Under the pieces are notes generated by a model that searched no databases, was not told where the DNA came from, and saw only the letters and a program-made list of their open reading frames with translations. From positions 1 through 11,741 of the forward strand of contig PUMK01000309.1 of assembly GCA_003551325.1 (NCBI GenBank): a stretch of 11,741 nt of DNA, read 5' to 3'. Positions within the stretch are counted from its first letter, which is position 1, and every line of letters begins with the position of its first letter. Positions 7,470-11,741 of this stretch are shown here, piece after piece. This stretch comes from Candidatus Acetothermia bacterium. Lineage in GTDB: Bacteria > Bipolaricaulota > Bipolaricaulia > Bipolaricaulales > Bipolaricaulaceae. A program made the position numbers and the translations under genes.

Positions 7470-8447
7470 TCAATACCGGGGGAAGCGCGCGCAGTATTGT
7501 GCGCGCAGCCGCTGGGTGATGTGCTGGGGATCACTGGAACTTCCCGTCAACTCTGAGAGAGCGGTTGGTTCGGAGAAGCTGATGCTCACGGGGCGACGGT
7601 AGAGAACGTGGCGCTTCGTACGTGCGATCGGTCCCGGTCCTATGCGGGCAAACACGCGACGATTCGAGGTGTTCTGCTCCCAGTACATGACGGCAAGCGG
7701 AGCACGTTCCGCTGGCTGCTCCAGGATGCGTTGGGCGATGATCCCGAGACCCGTGTGCCAGGCCTTGCTGCGTGCGGATGGGCCCTCGGGCGCAATCAAC
7801 AGACTGCCTCCCGTTGCGACGTGGGCGGCGCCGAACTCCAGCGATCTGCGGTTTGCCGCTCGTGCGCCGTCAGCATCCTGAACACCGTGGACTACGGTCA
7901 GCAACCTGCGGCCCAGCGCCCCCCGCACGCCCCCCCGTCGATAGTGCTCGCGCCACGTGCCGGGCCGCAGCTCAACCGGGATCGAGTGAACGCCGTAGCT
8001 GGGGAGGATCCGATGGACATGGCTGCTGGAGATGATGCGCAGATCCTGGCGCTTGACCGATGCGGCTACGAGAAACGGTGTCAGCATCGAGGGATGGTTC
8101 CCAAAGACCAGCATGGGTTCCGTTTCCAACAGGTGTGCTGTGGACAGAGGCATGGAGCAGCGCCAACCGCTGGCGTACGTGTCAAGCAGCCAGCGGCTTG
8201 CCTCAGCCAGCCCCTCCGCCGCGATCTCCTGTTCGACGCGAACGGCGAGTTCGAGAAGCCGACGCATTGGATACACGCTCTCCAGTGCCCGCAGCTGAAG
8301 GGCGAGTCCCGGGTAGCTGAACGCCTCCGCGTACGCGGAACTAAGGCGTCCGACATCGGCTGCAGCATAGGCGTCACGCAACCCGCCGAGGAACGCCTCG
8401 AGGCCCGGCACGGTAGCTCTTAGCAGGAGACTTCTTGCAGGCGCCAT
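7470..8447 (-). CDS. PlsC-like acyltransferase domain protein with altered HX4D motif
   Basis: This 325-residue protein resembles the glycerophospholipid acyltransferase (PlsC/LPLAT) fold. Motif I appears as LVFGNHPSMLTPFL: His118 is in place, but the acidic residue of HX4D is Thr123. The motif III equivalent is SLLIAPEGPSARS with Glu221, matching the usual FPEGTRS. An N-terminal alpha-helical stretch of about 100 residues precedes it. No clear transmembrane helix is visible, so it would be soluble or peripheral. An upstream in-frame GTG at 8516 would add 23 residues with many Pro, Lys and Arg. ATG 8447 is preferred because the region around 8507-8535 could be promoter, although neither start has a strong SD. 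The substrate is unknown and catalysis is uncertain given the Thr. It stands alone between the peptidase and the desulfidase. Confidence 0.65.
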   Translation of the reverse strand: MAPARSLLLRATVPGLEAFLGGLRDAYAAADVGRLSSAYAEAFSYPGLALQLRALESVYPMRRLLELAVRVEQEIAAEGLAEASRWLLDTYASGWRCSMPLSTAHLLETEPMLVFGNHPSMLTPFLVAASVKRQDLRIISSSHVHRILPSYGVHSIPVELRPGTWREHYRRGGVRGALGRRLLTVVHGVQDADGARAANRRSLEFGAAHVATGGSLLIAPEGPSARSKAWHTGLGIIAQRILEQPAERAPLAVMYWEQNTSNRRVFARIGPGPIARTKRHVLYRRPVSISFSEPTALSELTGSSSDPQHITQRLRAQYCARFPRY

Positions 8448-8688
8448 CACAATCCTAGGTTGCTTCGAACGCGGTTTCGGTGCGTTCTGCCCGGCGGACC
8501 GTTCGGGCAATATCACCCGTTGTCACGGCAGCCAAGCTTAGCCGATCACTGACGTCTCCGCCTGCTCATTGTGAACGCGCGGACCGGACTTGGCGCACCG
8601 CTGGGTAGCTCGTTTGTACGTCGGCATCGCTCTCGCCAAATATGGCCGAAACGCCGCAACGCAAGCGGTTGAAGCCTCCCGGGACGGG

Positions 8689-10437
8689 TTACGCGCAGAG
8701 GTTCTCGAACAAGGCGATGCGCTCGCCGAGCACCTTGAGCCCGCCCTCCCAGAAGGCCCGGGACTCGAGGTCAAAGCCGAACCTCCTGGCTAGCTCCCCG
8801 GAGGAGCACACCCCAACAGACGCTAGCAGGTCGTCGTACTGGGTTACGAAAGCTTCGCCCTCGGTCACGTAGTGCTGGTAGAGTGCAAGGCCGAATAGGA
8901 GACCGAACGTGTACGGGAAGTTGTAGAAGTGAGCACCGTAGTAATGGGGTTTGACGGCCCACATGTACGGATGGTAGCTGGTCAAGGCTTCGCCGTAGGT
9001 CGCCTTCTGGGCATCGACCATGAAGGAGCACAGCTCATCGGCCGACAGTTCGCGTTCGGCCCTTCGCTCGAACATCTTCTTCTCGAACAGGAAGCGGGAG
9101 TGGATATCGACCACGACCTGGGCTGCCCCCTGCAAGTCGGCCTCCAAGATCGGAAGATGCTCGCTCTCCGGAAGTGTGCGCAGTGCAGCTTGGACGACAA
9201 TCGTCTCGTTCATGATGCTCGCTGTCTCGGCCAATGTCATCGGATAGCTGCGCAAGAGTGGGGGTTGCTGGCGGAGGCAGTGGTTGTGGTAGGCATGTCC
9301 CAGTTCATGGGCGATCGTGGACACGGCGTCGAAGCTCTCCTTGAAGTTGGCGAGGATCCTGCTCTTGCCGTTACCGATGGGCATGCAGTACGCGCCGCCC
9401 CGCTTTCCTCTGCGGGGCTCGGCGTCAATCCAGCGCTCGCGGAAGGCGGTTTCGGCCACAGCGGCCGCTGACGCTGAGAAGGATCGTAGCTGCTCCGTCA
9501 CGAACGTTGCCCCCTCTTGCCATGTCCATCTACTGGTGCTCTTGCCCACCGGCGCGAACAGGTCCCACCAGTCGAGCTCGGATTTCCCCAACACCCCAGC
9601 CTTGGCCCGGAAGTAGCGCCGCCACATCGGAAAGCTTGCTACCACAGCATCCTGCATCGCCCGCAGGCAGTCCGACGTGATTCGGTTCTTGAACAGGACA
9701 GGCTCTAGATCGTCGTCCCAGCTGCGTCTCCGGTTGAGGGTCGACGCCTCACCCTTCACACCGTTGAGCGCCGCGGCCAGCGGCACTTCGTGGGCCCTCC
9801 ACGCCGCGATCTCCGCTTCGAAGGCCTCGCGGCGTGTTTGAGGATCAGGATCGTGGGCGAGGTTCCGGATGGCGGTGATGGGGAGCTCCCTGCCGCTAAC
9901 GGTGGCCGTGATCAAGCTGGAGACATCGCCGTGGAGCTTCGCCCACGCGCTGCTTCCCGACAGTTGGAGTTCGGCGGTGAGGACCTCCTCAGGCTCACTC
10001 ATCATGTGCTCTGCCTGCACGCGAGCTTCGTCCAGCATAAGTCTGTAGGGTTCAGCATCGAGAGCTTCGGGATCGAGGGACGCGTACCATGAGGTGAGCC
10101 GCGGGCGGAGACGCTCGTAGTCAAGGAACACGCGCCTGAGTTCGGACAGCTTCGCTTGGGCAGATTGGTGGGTGCTGTCCGTATGCACCTGCGCAGTCAC
10201 AAACGCTCGGATCGGGAGAAATGCCTCGAGCATCTCGTTCAGGGCGGTGGTGATCGTACGGAACGCAGCCGTGTCGCTATCCCGCATCGGTCGTGGCCCA
10301 ACCTCGTGCCTGTCAAGAAGGAGCTTGAAATCTCGAAGGCGGCTCGCAAGATCCTCCCAGGCGGCTCGGAACTCCTGACTCTCCAGGTCCGGGAAGAGGG
10401 GCGATAGGTCCCAATGGGGCAGTGTGTTGTTGGTCAT
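8689..10437 (-). CDS. pepF: M3 family oligoendopeptidase (PepF type)
   Basis: This 582-residue zinc metallopeptidase cleaves short peptides in the cytoplasm; there is no signal peptide. The zinc site is STIAHELGHAYH with His377, Glu378 and His381, and Glu404 in LAETAS is the expected third ligand. Residues about 110-185 match the helical N-terminal PepF domain. The C-terminal part carries the family-typical HYYGAHFYNFPYTFG segment that lines the active site. Length is normal for the PepF/M3 group. ATG 10437 is chosen over an in-frame GTG at 10443; neither has an SD. A TATACT box 6 bases upstream of ATG 10437 suggests a leaderless mRNA. It lies 97 bases downstream of an ABC-2 permease and 241 bases upstream of the acyltransferase start, and looks like a single gene. 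Its likely role is turnover of imported or intracellular oligopeptides. Confidence 0.93.
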   Translation of the reverse strand: MTNNTLPHWDLSPLFPDLESQEFRAAWEDLASRLRDFKLLLDRHEVGPRPMRDSDTAAFRTITTALNEMLEAFLPIRAFVTAQVHTDSTHQSAQAKLSELRRVFLDYERLRPRLTSWYASLDPEALDAEPYRLMLDEARVQAEHMMSEPEEVLTAELQLSGSSAWAKLHGDVSSLITATVSGRELPITAIRNLAHDPDPQTRREAFEAEIAAWRAHEVPLAAALNGVKGEASTLNRRRSWDDDLEPVLFKNRITSDCLRAMQDAVVASFPMWRRYFRAKAGVLGKSELDWWDLFAPVGKSTSRWTWQEGATFVTEQLRSFSASAAAVAETAFRERWIDAEPRRGKRGGAYCMPIGNGKSRILANFKESFDAVSTIAHELGHAYHNHCLRQQPPLLRSYPMTLAETASIMNETIVVQAALRTLPESEHLPILEADLQGAAQVVVDIHSRFLFEKKMFERRAERELSADELCSFMVDAQKATYGEALTSYHPYMWAVKPHYYGAHFYNFPYTFGLLFGLALYQHYVTEGEAFVTQYDDLLASVGVCSSGELARRFGFDLESRAFWEGGLKVLGERIALFENLCA

Positions 10438-10443
10438 GGCCAC

Positions 10444-10449
10444 AGTATA
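10444..10449 (-). promoter_or_regulatory. -10 box for a leaderless peptidase transcript
   Basis: TATACT (5 of 6 matches to TATAAT) ends 6 bases before the A of ATG 10437, so transcription would start at or next to the start codon. The absence of any SD before this gene agrees. No good -35 box is seen at 16-18 bases upstream. Confidence 0.45.
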
Positions 10450-10534
10450 CCGGATGCTGAATGCACCCTGGCTGCGAGCCCCCTCCTATCCGGCCCGCTC
10501 GTCCCGGCCAAGGCTCAACCCCACGCCGTGCCGC

Positions 10535-11341
10535 TCACCAGAGCACCAAGGCGATCACGAACGGCACGATCGCCAAGGCAGCGAGGAACCTCCGCGGGCG
10601 CATCTCGCGGGTATCCCACTGGAAGACCGCGAAGCAGAGAGCCAGATTCACCAGGATGCTCGCCGCAAGTACCAAGAGGGGCAGCCCCGTGGACGGGGAC
10701 AGCGCCTCACCGCCGAGAGCAAGGGCGTTGAAGGCGCGCATCGCCTGGGTTGCCGGCAGAAGCGACGCCCCTCTGGCGAGCGCTTCCGGTAGCAGCCCCT
10801 CGGGCACCATCAGCCCCCCGAGAAGGACCGACGGGACGTACACGAGCTGCGCGATGAGCGTCGCCGTGCGTGAGGAAGGCACCACGAGACCGATCAGCAC
10901 GCTCAAGGTGGCCAGCGTCAGCGTGGTTAGGAGGAGCGTGATGATGAACCACAGCCAGTTGGTGGGCGTCAGCGCACCGTAGAAGAAGGCACCGATGACC
11001 GTCAGCACGGTCGACACGACGGCCGTGTGAAACAGCGCGCTCAGAAGCGGGATCGTGATGAGTGCGCCTGCCGGTACTCCATTGACCCGGAAGCTACGCA
11101 GGATCCCCGCCGAGCGTTGATCGATGAGTGTGGCGGGGATCGTCATCAACGTGCCCGTCATAACGGCGAACACGAGCATCCCTGGGATCATGATCTCGAC
11201 GAAGTCGGGGTTGATCGCGGGCATGAACAGCCCGATCATCACGAAGAACCCGATCGGAAAGAGGTAGTTCATCAGCATCAGCGTTGCGTCCCTGATCCCG
11301 GAACTGAAGTCGAATGCCAGGTGGTGCAGGTAACCGTTCAT
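10535..11341 (-). CDS. ABC-2 type transporter permease (DrrB-like)
   Basis: This 268-residue integral membrane protein is the translocation subunit for the ATPase whose end lies at the right edge. Hydrophobic segments are visible at roughly 22-40, 50-72, 92-118, 128-153, 160-180, 218-241 and 252-267. The loop at 74-90 (DQRSAGILRSFRVNGVP) is the ATPase-facing loop typical of ABC-2 permeases. The C-terminal basic stretch at 245-251 precedes a last helix. ATG 11341 shares an ATGA overlap with the ATPase stop codon, and AGGAGGG stands 7 bases upstream, which fixes this start over a frame open to 11491. The permease differs clearly in sequence from the one at 205-915, so this is a second, separate system and not a recent duplicate. 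The substrate is unknown. Confidence 0.9.
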   Translation of the reverse strand: MNGYLHHLAFDFSSGIRDATLMLMNYLFPIGFFVMIGLFMPAINPDFVEIMIPGMLVFAVMTGTLMTIPATLIDQRSAGILRSFRVNGVPAGALITIPLLSALFHTAVVSTVLTVIGAFFYGALTPTNWLWFIITLLLTTLTLATLSVLIGLVVPSSRTATLIAQLVYVPSVLLGGLMVPEGLLPEALARGASLLPATQAMRAFNALALGGEALSPSTGLPLLVLAASILVNLALCFAVFQWDTREMRPRRFLAALAIVPFVIALVLW

Positions 11342-11741
11342 CGATGATCCCTCCTGTTGTCCAACGCCGTGATCTCCAGAAACCTCTCCTCGAGTGACGG
11401 ACGCTCGACGCGCAGGTCGACGAGTTCGTCGCTGTGTTCGTCGAGAAACGTGAGCAGTGCGCCAACGGACGCCGCAGGGGTCTCGGACCAATACGTGACG
11501 TAGCCGTTCTCGGATGGAGCGGCAACGGCCCCCGGAAGCGATGGGTTGACCCGCGCAAGCGACCCCTGCGAGGAGGCGATCCTGATCTTGGTACGCGTGT
11601 CCCCTGCTGCCGTGATCTGTTCTGGTGTGCCTTCGACCGCCAGACGGCCTTTGATGATGATGGTGATCGTGTCGCAGAGCTTCTCCGCCTCGGCCATGTC
11701 GTGGGTCGACAGGACGATCGTCGTTCCCTCGTCCCTTAGCT
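11338..11741 (-). CDS. ABC transporter ATP-binding protein, C-terminal part
   Basis: Only the last 133 residues are in the window; the gene enters from the right edge, and Walker A, the signature and Walker B are outside. The visible part opens with LRDEGTTIVLSTHDMAEAEKLCD, which contains the switch histidine (THD) and the MAEAEKLCD helix typical of NatA/DrrA-type ATPases. IIIKGRLAVEGTPEQI follows, then a C-terminal domain of about 90 residues that ends SLEERFLEITAL, again typical of this family. TGA 11340-11338 overlaps the ATG of the permease gene (ATGA), so the two form a co-translated ABC-2 exporter. The ATPase at 905-1822 ends with a comparable segment (TLEDVYLKLM) but differs elsewhere. 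Confidence 0.88.
   Translation of the reverse strand, partial: LRDEGTTIVLSTHDMAEAEKLCDTITIIIKGRLAVEGTPEQITAAGDTRTKIRIASSQGSLARVNPSLPGAVAAPSENGYVTYWSETPAASVGALLTFLDEHSDELVDLRVERPSLEERFLEITALDNRRDHR

Noticed and set aside
7608-8423. Long open frame on the plus strand (271 codons) opposite the acyltransferase
   Set aside because: It is antisense to a gene with recognisable motifs, its translation has no family features, and such frames are expected opposite GC-rich genes.
8538-8688. Short minus-strand frame between the peptidase and acyltransferase (29 codons from an ATG near 8627)
   Set aside because: There is no SD, the composition is random, and there is nothing else to support it.
10438-10534. 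GC-rich inverted segments after the ABC-2 permease as a terminator
   Set aside because: Only short GGCC-type pairings are possible and no T-run follows.

Overview
The window is a GC-rich stretch of bacterial chromosome in which every supportable gene lies on the minus strand, so genes read from right to left. Spacing is tight, with ATGA-type overlaps and strong Shine-Dalgarno (SD) sequences at most starts. I cannot name the phylum from this window. The Fe-S cysteine desulfidase, M3 oligopeptidase and several export ABC systems would suit a fermentative or peptide-using, probably anaerobic bacterium, but that is inference. I see no insertion sequence, CRISPR array, tRNA, rRNA, phage gene or composition break.

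In transcription order the layout is as follows. (1) 11741-10535: the C-terminal end of an ABC ATPase, running off the right edge, followed through an ATGA overlap by its ABC-2 membrane partner. (2) 10437-8689: an M3-family oligoendopeptidase (PepF type) with a TATACT box placed for a leaderless transcript. (3) 8447-7470: a PlsC-like acyltransferase whose HX4D motif reads HX4T. (4) 7272-5938: an L-cysteine desulfidase (CyuA/YhaM family) with its cysteine set intact. (5) 5937-5630: a 308-base gap holding a possible 20-codon leader ORF with a perfect SD and a 12-bp perfect palindrome. (6) 5629-2052: two overlapping half-transporter genes forming a heterodimeric ABC exporter with one normal and one degenerate ATP site. 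(7) 1822-205: a second ABC ATPase and ABC-2 permease pair. (8) 146-1: the start of a small secreted protein, cut by the left edge.

Three separate ABC export systems thus bracket three unrelated housekeeping-type enzymes (peptidase, acyltransferase, cysteine desulfidase). The ATPase/permease pairs and the exporter pair are each clearly co-translated. The single enzymes are separated by gaps of about 100-200 bases and probably have their own promoters. A shared purpose for the whole neighbourhood is not shown by the sequence. I found no clear novel multi-gene system. The most interesting items are the altered acyltransferase motif, the leader-like ORF before the exporter, the two-start arrangement in the left-edge secreted gene, and the consistent asymmetry of the exporter.
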